A stretch of DNA of 64,000 nucleotides from CAXTKD01 sp964244885 (GTDB lineage: Bacteria > Pseudomonadota > Alphaproteobacteria > Sphingomonadales > Sphingomonadaceae): NCBI GenBank assembly GCA_964244885.1, contig CAXTKD010000005.1, positions 142,284 to 206,283 on the forward strand, written 5' to 3'. The translations under genes and the position numbers were made by a program. Each line of letters starts with the position of its first letter. The first letter of the stretch is position 1. Under the pieces are notes generated by a model. That model saw only the letters and a program-made list of their open reading frames with translations. It was not told the origin of the DNA and did no database searches. Below are positions 53,521 through 60,797 of the stretch, in pieces.

Positions 53521-54018
53521 ATGAGCGCGATGACGGGAACGGCCCTGGGTGCCGCCGAAAATGCGCGGCGCTATAATGCCGAGCTGGCGAAGAACCCGCT
53601 TATGCAGGCCCGTCTGGGTTTCACCCACGTGTGGTACGCCTTTCGCGTCGGGCACGGCTGGTCGTTCGCGCCGTCGAAGTTCATCGCCTACGGCCTGAGC
53701 ATCCCGGACTATCTGGCGACCTCGGGCGTGCGGAACGGCGGCAACACCGAGGCGCATCTGCGCAAATGGTTCGACGCGGTCGCCGAGGGCAGCAAGCTGC
53801 ACGCCAGGCTGGCGACCGCGCTCAACGAATTCGTCGCTGGATTCGGCAAGACGCCGCGCGCCGCGATTCGAATCAAGGTGCTGCGCAACGACCTGAATGA
53901 CCTGAGCGATCTCGAGGACAAGGATGCGCCGCAGCGGGCGATCGTCGACCTGATGATCGCGGTGGCGCGGACGCTGCCAAAGAAGCAGCTCAAGCGCCTC
54001 AGGAAGGCGATCAGCTAG
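53521..54018 (+). CDS. Uncharacterised protein with FAPSKF motif
   Basis: 165 residues. N-terminal helical region, then a tryptophan/tyrosine-rich segment WYAFRVGHGWSFAPSKFIAYG followed by GNTEAHLRKWFDAVAEG, and a basic helical C terminus (LPKKQLKRLRKAIS). I do not recognise the family; the FAPSKFIGY-type motif recalls domains next to HNH nucleases in some defence proteins, but that is only a memory-based resemblance. The promoter region is AT-rich with repeated ATCTAC motifs, unlike its neighbours, consistent with acquisition by transfer. Confidence 0.75.
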   Translation: MSAMTGTALGAAENARRYNAELAKNPLMQARLGFTHVWYAFRVGHGWSFAPSKFIAYGLSIPDYLATSGVRNGGNTEAHLRKWFDAVAEGSKLHARLATALNEFVAGFGKTPRAAIRIKVLRNDLNDLSDLEDKDAPQRAIVDLMIAVARTLPKKQLKRLRKAIS

Positions 54019-54056
54019 TCGGTTATTCCCTCTCCCCCCTCCAGGGAGGGAGATGC

Positions 54057-56495
54057 CTAGACGTCCAAATTGGCGACGCTCAGCGCATTGTCCTGGATGA
54101 ACTCGCGGCGCGGCTCCACCACGTCGCCCATCAGCCGGGTGAACAGCTCGTCGGCGATGTCGGCCTGCGCGACCTCGACGCGGAGGAGGGCGCGGTTCTG
54201 CGGGTCGAGCGTGGTTTCCCACAGCTGCTCGGCGTTCATCTCGCCGAGACCCTTGTAGCGCTGGATGGCGAGGCCCTTGCGGCCCGCTTCGAGCACCGCG
54301 TCGAGCAGTTCGGCGGGGCGGTTGATCACGATGTCGCCGAGCTTCGCCGGGGCCGAATAGGCCCCCGCCTCCTCGGCGGCGAGCGCGTGGAGCTTGCGCG
54401 CCTCGGCCGAGACGAGCAGCGCGCGGTCGACGACATAATGGTCGGTGACGCCGCGCAGCGACTGGCTCAGGTGATAGCCGCCCTCGGCCGCCGCGTCGGC
54501 GATCCAGCCGCCCTCGGCGTCATTGGCGTTGAGCCAGGCGGCGAGCCTGGCCGCCATCCGCGCCTGGCCGGCGCGGTCGTCGGCGAGCGCCGGATCGAGC
54601 CCGCCGATCAGCGCCAGCGCCTCGACGACGCGCGCGTCGTAGCGCTTGGGGACATAGGCGGTGAGCGTCCGCATGCGGCGGGCGTGCTCGACCAGGCCCC
54701 GCAGGTCCTTGTCGCCGCGCTGGCCCTGGGCGGTGTCAAGGACGAGGCCCGCAAGACCCGCATCGACGAGATAGGTGTCGAGCTGCGAATTGTCCTTGAG
54801 ATAGACTTCCGACCGGCCCTTCGAGACTTTGTAGAGCGGCGGCTGCGCGATGTAGAGGTGGCCGCCGCGGATCAGCTCGGGCATCTGGCGGTAGAAGAAG
54901 GTCAGCAGCAGCGTCCGGATATGCGCGCCGTCGACGTCGGCGTCGGTCATGATGACGATCTTGTGGTAGCGGAGTTTTTCGAGGTTGAACTCGTCGCGGC
55001 CGATGCCGGTGCCGATCGCCTGAATCAGCGTGCCGATCTCGCGCGACGCGAGCATGCGGTCGAAGCGCGCGCGCTCGACGTTCAGGATCTTGCCGCGCAA
55101 GGGGAGGATCGCCTGGTTCTCGCGGTTGCGACCCTGCTTGGCGGAGCCGCCGGCGCTGTCACCCTCGACGAGGAACAGCTCGGCCTTGGTCGGGTCGCGC
55201 TCCTGGCAGTCGGCTAGCTTGCCGGGGAGCGACGAGATGCCGAGCGCCGACTTCCGCGTCATGTCGCGCGCCTTGCGCGCCGCTTCGCGCGCTACGGCGG
55301 CGGAGATGATCTTCTGGACGATCGCCGCGGCGTGGGTGGGATTCTCCTCAAGCCACTCGGCGAGCTTGTCCGCCATCAGGCTCTCAAGCGGCTGGCGCAC
55401 CTCGGATGAGACAAGCTTGTCTTTGGTCTGGCTCCCGAACTTTGGGTCGGGCAGCTTGACCGAGACGATCGCGGTCAGCCCCTCGCGCATGTCCTCGCCG
55501 GTCGGGCTCACCTTCTCGCGCTTCAGCGCGCCGGAGCGCTCGGCATAGTTGTTGAGCGTGCGGGTGAGCGCGGCGCGGAACGCCGCGAGGTGCGTGCCGC
55601 CGTCACGCTGCGGGATGTTGTTGGTGAAGCAGAGGACCTGCTCGTAATAGCTGTCGTTCCACTCGAGCGCGACTTCGATGCCGACATCGTCGCGCTGGCC
55701 GTAGACCGCGATCGGCGCAGGGATCAGCGCGGTCTTCGACTGGTCGAGGTACTTGACGAAGGCGCCGATGCCGCCCTCGTAGAACAGCTCGATCTCCTTC
55801 GGCTCGTCAGCGTGGCGCGCATCGGTGAGGACGAGGCGGACGCCCGAGTTCAGGAACGCCAGCTCGCGGAAGCGGTGTTCCAGCTTGTCGAAGTCGAACT
55901 CGGTGATCTTGAAGGTCGCGGGCGACGGCAGGAAGGTGACCTTGGTGCCCTTCTTGCCCTCGGGCGCCGGCCCCACGAGCTTCAGGGGCGCCACCGCATC
56001 GCCGTGGGCGAAGCGCATGAAATGCTCCTCGCCATCGCGCCAAATCGTCAGGTCGAGGAACTCGCTGAGCGCATTGACCACCGAGACGCCGACGCCGTGG
56101 AGGCCGCCCGACACCTTGTAGGCGTTGGTGTCCGACGTGTTGTCGAACTTCCCGCCCGCATGAAGCTGGGTCATGATGACCTCGGCCGCCGACACGCCCT
56201 CCTCGGTGTGGATGCCGGTCGGGATGCCGCGCCCGTTGTCCTCGACCGTCACCGAACCGTCGGGATTGAGCTGGATCAGGATGCGGTCGCAATGCCCGGC
56301 CAGCGCCTCGTCGATCGCGTTGTCCGAAACCTCGAACACCATGTGGTGGAGGCCGGAGCCGTCGTCGGTGTCGCCGATGTACATGCCAGGCCGTTTGCGG
56401 ACCGCGTCCAGCCCCTTGAGAACCTTGATCGAATCGGCGCCGTAGTCGCCATCGGCGGAGGATGACGACGGCGTGTTTTCGGGTGTGCTGGCCAT
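54057..56495 (-). CDS. gyrB: DNA gyrase subunit B
   Basis: 812 residues. GHKL ATPase with GSGLHHMVFEVSDNAIDEA (in part), DNGRGIP and GLHGVGVSVVNALS; TOPRIM with EGDSAGGSA and DVDGAHI; C-terminal GLGEMNAEQLWETT. It supercoils DNA with GyrA, which is elsewhere. ATG 56495 follows a -10-like TATAAT with no ribosome-binding site, so the transcript may be leaderless. Two plus-strand genes separate it from recF and dnaN. Confidence 0.96.
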   Translation of the reverse strand: MASTPENTPSSSSADGDYGADSIKVLKGLDAVRKRPGMYIGDTDDGSGLHHMVFEVSDNAIDEALAGHCDRILIQLNPDGSVTVEDNGRGIPTGIHTEEGVSAAEVIMTQLHAGGKFDNTSDTNAYKVSGGLHGVGVSVVNALSEFLDLTIWRDGEEHFMRFAHGDAVAPLKLVGPAPEGKKGTKVTFLPSPATFKITEFDFDKLEHRFRELAFLNSGVRLVLTDARHADEPKEIELFYEGGIGAFVKYLDQSKTALIPAPIAVYGQRDDVGIEVALEWNDSYYEQVLCFTNNIPQRDGGTHLAAFRAALTRTLNNYAERSGALKREKVSPTGEDMREGLTAIVSVKLPDPKFGSQTKDKLVSSEVRQPLESLMADKLAEWLEENPTHAAAIVQKIISAAVAREAARKARDMTRKSALGISSLPGKLADCQERDPTKAELFLVEGDSAGGSAKQGRNRENQAILPLRGKILNVERARFDRMLASREIGTLIQAIGTGIGRDEFNLEKLRYHKIVIMTDADVDGAHIRTLLLTFFYRQMPELIRGGHLYIAQPPLYKVSKGRSEVYLKDNSQLDTYLVDAGLAGLVLDTAQGQRGDKDLRGLVEHARRMRTLTAYVPKRYDARVVEALALIGGLDPALADDRAGQARMAARLAAWLNANDAEGGWIADAAAEGGYHLSQSLRGVTDHYVVDRALLVSAEARKLHALAAEEAGAYSAPAKLGDIVINRPAELLDAVLEAGRKGLAIQRYKGLGEMNAEQLWETTLDPQNRALLRVEVAQADIADELFTRLMGDVVEPRREFIQDNALSVANLDV

Positions 56496-56499
56496 GCTG

Positions 56500-56530
56500 A
56501 TTATATAGGCATTGCAGGCGCGGAACCCAA
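56500..56530 (-). promoter_or_regulatory. gyrB promoter, close to the start codon
   Basis: Minus-strand TATAAT (56505-56500) with an overlapping TATATA (56507-56502) ends only about five bases before the ATG. A TTGGGT -35 candidate lies about 17-19 bases further up, depending on which -10 is used. The start site would fall at or next to the initiation codon. Confidence 0.5.
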
Positions 56531-56663
56531 GCGAAATGGGCTTTTCTCGCGCCGGCAAGAGTCGGCAGGCTTTACAAAGTTGAAGGCCGCCTCGGGCGGA
56601 GAAAATTGATTCAGGTTTGAATCGAGCGAGTTGGTTGCGGCGGCATAATGTTTGCATGGGAAT

Positions 56664-56688
56664 GTCCGCTCCGCCGAACCGAGCGGAC
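56664..56688 (+). other. Stem-loop at the ribosome-binding site of the PEPxxWA gene
   Basis: GTCCGCTC-cgccgaacc-GAGCGGAC forms an 8-bp stem directly before the ribosome-binding AAGGGGG (56690-56696). It may modulate translation of the exported protein. Confidence 0.5.
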
Positions 56689-56702
56689 GAAAGGGGGCAC
56701 CC

Positions 56703-57446
56703 ATGTTCAAGCCGCTGATCGCCGCCGCCCTGCTCGCCGCGGGCGCGTCCGCCGCGCGGGCCGCCACCACCGTCGACCAGAGCATCCTCGCCGTCGGGTC
56801 GCCGGGCGTGAGCATCGTCTACTCCAACCTCGGCCACACGCAGCCCACGCCGGGGCAGTTCTTCGATGTCACCGACCTGCAGTTCGTCACCGCCGGAAAG
56901 ACCGGCCTGCTCGCCGGAATCGACCTTCAGCTGACCCGCAATCCCGCCGCCTCGTTCGGCCAATTGACGCTGCTCGTCGCCAGGAACGTCGCGATCGATG
57001 GCGGCGGCCACCCGTCCGGCACGATCCTCGGCGCGATCGACGTCAACATCAGCGCCTTGCCGGCTTCCGGCGGCGGCCCCCTGTTCAGCATCGATACGCG
57101 GAGCCTGGGCGCGTCGTTTACCGCCGGCGAGCAATTCGCCTTCGCGCTGTCCGGCGCCGAGTCCAATCCGGGCGTCTTCGGCTGGGCGTTCGCGACGCGC
57201 GCCACCGCGCCGGGCAGCCCGCTCAACTTCCTCGCCTATCCCGGCGGCGCCGCCTACCGGAGCGTCACGCCGACCGGGCAAGAAGGCGAAAACCCCTTCC
57301 TTCTCCAGGGCGCCGACTTCGGATTCCGCACGCTGGTCGACGATGGCGTCGCGCCGGTGCCCGAGCCCGGCGAGTGGGCGATGATGCTCGCGGGGCTTGG
57401 CCTTGTCGGCGCGGTGACGCGGCGGCGTCGGGTCAGCGCGGCGTAA
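56703..57446 (+). CDS. PEPxxWA-CTERM sorting domain protein
   Basis: 247 residues with a signal peptide (FKPLIAAALLAAGASAARA) and a C-terminal sorting tail: VPEPGEWAMMLAGLGLVGA followed by RRRR. This is the PEPxxWA-CTERM signal recognised by exosortase, which anchors surface or exopolysaccharide-linked proteins. The middle has a predicted beta-rich fold without known family. It is inserted between recF and gyrB on the opposite strand; its last 14 bases overlap recF. Confidence 0.87.
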   Translation: MFKPLIAAALLAAGASAARAATTVDQSILAVGSPGVSIVYSNLGHTQPTPGQFFDVTDLQFVTAGKTGLLAGIDLQLTRNPAASFGQLTLLVARNVAIDGGGHPSGTILGAIDVNISALPASGGGPLFSIDTRSLGASFTAGEQFAFALSGAESNPGVFGWAFATRATAPGSPLNFLAYPGGAAYRSVTPTGQEGENPFLLQGADFGFRTLVDDGVAPVPEPGEWAMMLAGLGLVGAVTRRRRVSAA

Positions 57447-58503
57447 CCGCGCCGCTGGCGACCGCGAGCCAGCTGGTGCCGGCCCCGAGGCTCTCGAACA
57501 GCCCGGCCTCGGTCCCCGTCATCCACACCTGACCGCCCGCGTCGGCCAACCGCTCGAACAGCGCGGCGCGGCGGCTCGGGTCGAGGTGCGCCGCGACCTC
57601 GTCGAGCAGCAGGATCGGCCGCCGCCCGGCGCGCTCGGCGACGAGGTCGGCATGGGCGAGGATGAGGCCGAGCAGCAGCGCCTTTTGCTCGCCGGTCGAG
57701 CAGCGCTCGGCGGGCTGGCGCTTGTCGAGGTGGATGACCGCGAGGTCGCTGCGGTGCGGCCCGGCGAGCGCCCGGCCGGCGGCGGCGTCGCGGCCGCGCG
57801 AGGCGCGAAGCTCGGCGGCGAGGTCGCCGCCCTCGCGCCAGCCGCCGAGTGATAGCTGCGCGCGGGCGAACGGCCCGGCGGGCTGGTCGGCGAGGCGGAG
57901 GCCGAGCGCCGCCACCGTCCGCGCCCGCGCCTCGGCGACCTGCGCGCCATGTTCGGCCATGCCGGCTTCCAGCGCCGCGAGCCACGCCGGGTCGGCGCCC
58001 TCGGGCTCGGCGAGCAGTTTGTTGCGGGCGCGCATCGCGGCCTCGTAGCGCGCCGCGTGGTGCGCGTGGGCCGGCTCCAGCGCCAGCACCAGCCGGTCGA
58101 GGAAGCGCCGACGCCCGGCGGCGCTTTCCGAAAACAGCCGGTCCATCGCCGGGGTCAGCCACAGCACCGACAGCCGCTCGGCGAGGCTCCCCGCCGCGGC
58201 CGCCGCGCCGTTGATCCGCACCTGCCGCCGCTCGGGTGCCGCGGGCGCAACGCCGGTGCCGATCTCGGTCCCGTCGCCCAGCACCGCGGCCACCGCGAAC
58301 CCACCCGGCCCCCCGCTCCGCGCCATCTCAGACAGCGAGACGCCGCGCAGCCCCTTGCCGGGCGCGAGCAACGACACGGCTTCGAGGATGTTGGTCTTCC
58401 CCGCCCCGTTCTCGCCGGTCAGCACGACGAAGCCGGAACCGGGGGCGATCAGCGCCTCGGGGTAGGAGCGGAATTCGGTGAGGGTGAGACGGGTAAGAAG
58501 CAC
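57433..58503 (-). CDS. recF: DNA replication and repair protein RecF
   Basis: 356 residues. Walker A GENGAGKTN (30-38), LTLTEFRSYPEA start, the signature CSTGEQKALLLGLILAHA, and Walker B LLLDEVAAHLD. It loads RecA at gaps. It lies between dnaN and gyrB as usual but with other genes inserted. Its 3' end overlaps the PEPxxWA-CTERM gene. Confidence 0.95.
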   Translation of the reverse strand: MLLTRLTLTEFRSYPEALIAPGSGFVVLTGENGAGKTNILEAVSLLAPGKGLRGVSLSEMARSGGPGGFAVAAVLGDGTEIGTGVAPAAPERRQVRINGAAAAAGSLAERLSVLWLTPAMDRLFSESAAGRRRFLDRLVLALEPAHAHHAARYEAAMRARNKLLAEPEGADPAWLAALEAGMAEHGAQVAEARARTVAALGLRLADQPAGPFARAQLSLGGWREGGDLAAELRASRGRDAAAGRALAGPHRSDLAVIHLDKRQPAERCSTGEQKALLLGLILAHADLVAERAGRRPILLLDEVAAHLDPSRRAALFERLADAGGQVWMTGTEAGLFESLGAGTSWLAVASGAVTPR

Positions 58504-58543
58504 AGTCTTATCTAGGACGTGGCAAGACTCGCGACAAACAGCT

Positions 58544-58553
58544 ATACATGTAT
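58544..58553. promoter_or_regulatory. Palindromic operator candidate of the RelBE-type pair
   Basis: ATACATGTAT is a perfect 10-bp palindrome at the -10 region of the antitoxin gene (TATACAT). Antitoxin RHH proteins typically bind such sites to autorepress. Confidence 0.5.
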
Positions 58554-58569
58554 GACAAGAGGTGCTGTC

Positions 58570-58788
58570 ATGCTCGCTATCCGCCTACCCGAGGACATCG
58601 AAAGCCGCCTGAGCGCGCTCGCCGAAAAAACCGGCCGGACCAAGAGCTTCTACGCGCGCGCCGCAATCGAAGAATATATCGAGGATCTGGAGGATTATTT
58701 CCTGGCCGAGGAGCGGATGCGCGACTTCAAGCCGGGTGACGGCATTCCGCTGGCGCAGGTGAAGGCCGAACTTGGCCTGGACGATTGA
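58570..58788 (+). CDS. RelB/RHH-type antitoxin
   Basis: 72 residues. MLAIRLPEDIESRLSALAEK is a ribbon-helix-helix DNA-binding start with GRTKSFYARAAIEEYIEDL as the helix pair. The ATG at 58570 has a ribbon-consistent start and an AGAGG ribosome-binding site; an in-frame ATG 18 bases upstream is weaker. It overlaps the toxin gene by 17 bases. The pair lies between recF and dnaN. Confidence 0.9.
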   Translation: MLAIRLPEDIESRLSALAEKTGRTKSFYARAAIEEYIEDLEDYFLAEERMRDFKPGDGIPLAQVKAELGLDD

Positions 58789-59038
58789 GTTCGAAGCCGA
58801 GGCGCTTCGCGAGCTGAAGCGCCTTGGCACCGAACCGGCGCGCCGCATCGTCCATACGCTTGAGCAACGCATCGCGTCGCTCGACGATGCCCGTAAGATC
58901 GGCGATGCGCTCGTCGGGCAATGGTCGGGTTATTGGCGCTACCGGATCGGCGATTACCGGGTGATCGCGCGGATCGAGAACGACAGGCTGGTGGTCACAG
59001 TCGTGCGCGTGGCGCATCGGCGCGAGGTGTATCGCTAA
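58772..59038 (+). CDS. RelE/ParE-type toxin
   Basis: 88 residues. WTIEFEAEALRELKRLG, then WSGYWRYRIGDYRVIARIEND and VVRVAHRREVYR, match RelE-family mRNA interferases. TTG 58772 is the only start in frame near the antitoxin overlap. Probably active with the upstream antitoxin as one transcript. Confidence 0.9.
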   Translation: MAWTIEFEAEALRELKRLGTEPARRIVHTLEQRIASLDDARKIGDALVGQWSGYWRYRIGDYRVIARIENDRLVVTVVRVAHRREVYR

Positions 59039-59073
59039 GCAAGCCAAGTCCCGCTTCGAAGGAAGAAGGCCGG

Positions 59074-59095
59074 GACGGGCAAAAGCCCGCCCGTC
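59074..59095. terminator. Hairpin between the toxin and dnaN genes
   Basis: GACGGGC-aaaagccc-GCCCGTC, followed on the minus strand by GGCCTTC rather than a T run. A second hairpin CTGCGCGA-ag-TCGCGCAG lies near 59123. The two genes converge here. Confidence 0.5.
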
Positions 59096-59143
59096 GGCCG
59101 CCTCGAAAGGCCCCGGCCGGACCTGCGCGAAGTCGCGCAGTGG

Positions 59144-60244
59144 TCACACCCGCATCGGCATCAGCACGTAGAGCGCCTGGCTCTTGCCGTCCTCGCGGAT
59201 TAGCGTCGGGGCGGCGGCGTCGGCGAGGTGGACTTCGACCTGGTCGGCGTCGATCTCCGACAGGATGTCGAGCAGGTAGCGGGCGTTGAAGCCGACCTCG
59301 AAGCCGGTCGAGGAGTAATCGGCGGAGACCTCCTCAGCGGCGGTGCCGTTCTCGGGGCTGGTCACCGACAGCGTGATCTTGTCGCGGTCGAGCGCCATCT
59401 TGACCGCGCGGGTCTTCTCGCTGGCGATCGCCGCGACGCGGTCGACGGCTTCGGACAGGCTGCGCGTGTCGATCCTCAGCAGCTTGTCGTTGCCCGTCGG
59501 GATGACCCGGCTGTAATCGGGGAAGGTGCCGTCGATCAGCTTCGAGGTCAGCACGGCGTTGCCGAGCTGGAATCGGATCTTCGAGCCCGACAGCGCGATG
59601 TCGATGTCGCCCTCCGCCTCGTCGAGCAATTTCCGCACCTCGCCGACGCATTTGCGCGGCACGATGATGTCGGGCATCCCTTCCGCGCCCTCGGGCCGGT
59701 CGAGCTGGACGCGCGCCAGCCGGTGGCCATCGGTGGCGACGGCGCGCAAGGAGTCCTCGTGAACGTGGAGGAAGATGCCGTTCAGGTAATAACGTGTTTC
59801 CTCGGTCGAGATCGCGAAACGTGTCTTGTCGATGATCTGCTTCAGGGTCTCGGCCGGCAGCGAGAAGCGCGTCGGCAGGTCGGTTTCGGCGATCACCGGG
59901 AAATCGTCGCGCGGTAATGTCGACAGCGTGAAGCGGGCGCGGCCGGCGATCACCGTCATCCGGCCCTCGGCGACCGACAGCTCGACCTGCGACCCTTCCG
60001 GAAGCTTGCGCGCGATGTCGAACAGCGTGTGCGCGGAAACCGTGGTGGCGCCGGGCGTCGTCACCTGCGCGGGGACCTGCTCCACGACCTGCAGGTCGAG
60101 GTCGGTCGCCATCAGCTTCAGGCCTTCGGGCACCGCCTCGATCAGCACGTTGGACAGGATCGGGATGGTGTTGCGGCGCTCGACCACCGACTGCACGTGC
60201 GCCAGGCACTTCAGCAATCCCGCGCGCTCGACAGTCGCCTTCAT
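59144..60244 (-). CDS. dnaN: DNA polymerase III beta subunit (sliding clamp)
   Basis: 366 residues, the normal length, three similar domains. MKATVERAGLLKCLAHVQSV start, NTIPILSNVLIEA, FALPA-like loading segments (RFSLPAETL), and the end motif KSQALYVLMPMRV. The clamp tethers polymerase to DNA. A longer reading begins four codons upstream. dnaA is not in the window, as in other alphaproteobacteria with a split origin region. Confidence 0.96.
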   Translation of the reverse strand: MKATVERAGLLKCLAHVQSVVERRNTIPILSNVLIEAVPEGLKLMATDLDLQVVEQVPAQVTTPGATTVSAHTLFDIARKLPEGSQVELSVAEGRMTVIAGRARFTLSTLPRDDFPVIAETDLPTRFSLPAETLKQIIDKTRFAISTEETRYYLNGIFLHVHEDSLRAVATDGHRLARVQLDRPEGAEGMPDIIVPRKCVGEVRKLLDEAEGDIDIALSGSKIRFQLGNAVLTSKLIDGTFPDYSRVIPTGNDKLLRIDTRSLSEAVDRVAAIASEKTRAVKMALDRDKITLSVTSPENGTAAEEVSADYSSTGFEVGFNARYLLDILSEIDADQVEVHLADAAAPTLIREDGKSQALYVLMPMRV

Positions 60245-60332
60245 TCCCGCCCTCATCTAGTCCGTAGGAACCCCGCCGCGACTATAGCTTGTGGGCTGGC
60301 GGCGGCGAGCGGAAAATGCAGGCGGTCGCCGC

Positions 60333-60784
60333 CTACTTGGGCGGCGGCGGGCAGGCCTTGCCGGTCTTCGCGCAAAACGACGCCAGCACCTCGCGCTTGA
60401 AGTCGATCGCGCCGGCGGCCTTCATCGTGCGGCCATCACCTTGGGGAGCACCGCCCGCTGCCGTGCCGCCGCCGGGCTTTCGTGGAAGGCTACGAGCAGC
60501 TTCAGGTCCGCGACCGGCAGCGCCTCGGCATAGACGGCGCCCATCGCGTCGACGACGCGCGTCTGCGCGGCGGCCGCGATCCCGGCGGCGGTGGCGCGCA
60601 GCGTCGCGGTGTCGGCGGGACTGAGGCCGGGCTGCGACGCGACGATCTCCTCGGTTTCCTTGGCCGCCATCAGCGGCAGCAGGCTGCTCGCGGTGCCCGC
60701 CGCCGCGAGCCTGCGGCCGAGCGCCGCCGCGTCATCCGCCGGCGCCGCCGTCGCGAGCGCCAATCCGATCACCAGTCCGATCAT
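60333..60784 (-). pseudogene. DUF2059-like protein gene with probable frameshift
   Basis: The first part (60784 to 60422) begins with a signal-like MIGLVIGLALATAAP and has the DUF2059 segment DLKLLVAFHESPAAARQRAVLPKVMA, given in part. It ends at an in-frame TGA (60424-60422). The missing C terminus continues in another frame from 60425 to 60333 (MKAAGAIDFKREVLASFCAK). A one-base deletion near 60425 would explain this. It could also be a sequencing error or two overlapping genes. Confidence 0.65.
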
Positions 60785-60797
60785 CCCCGTCCCTCCC

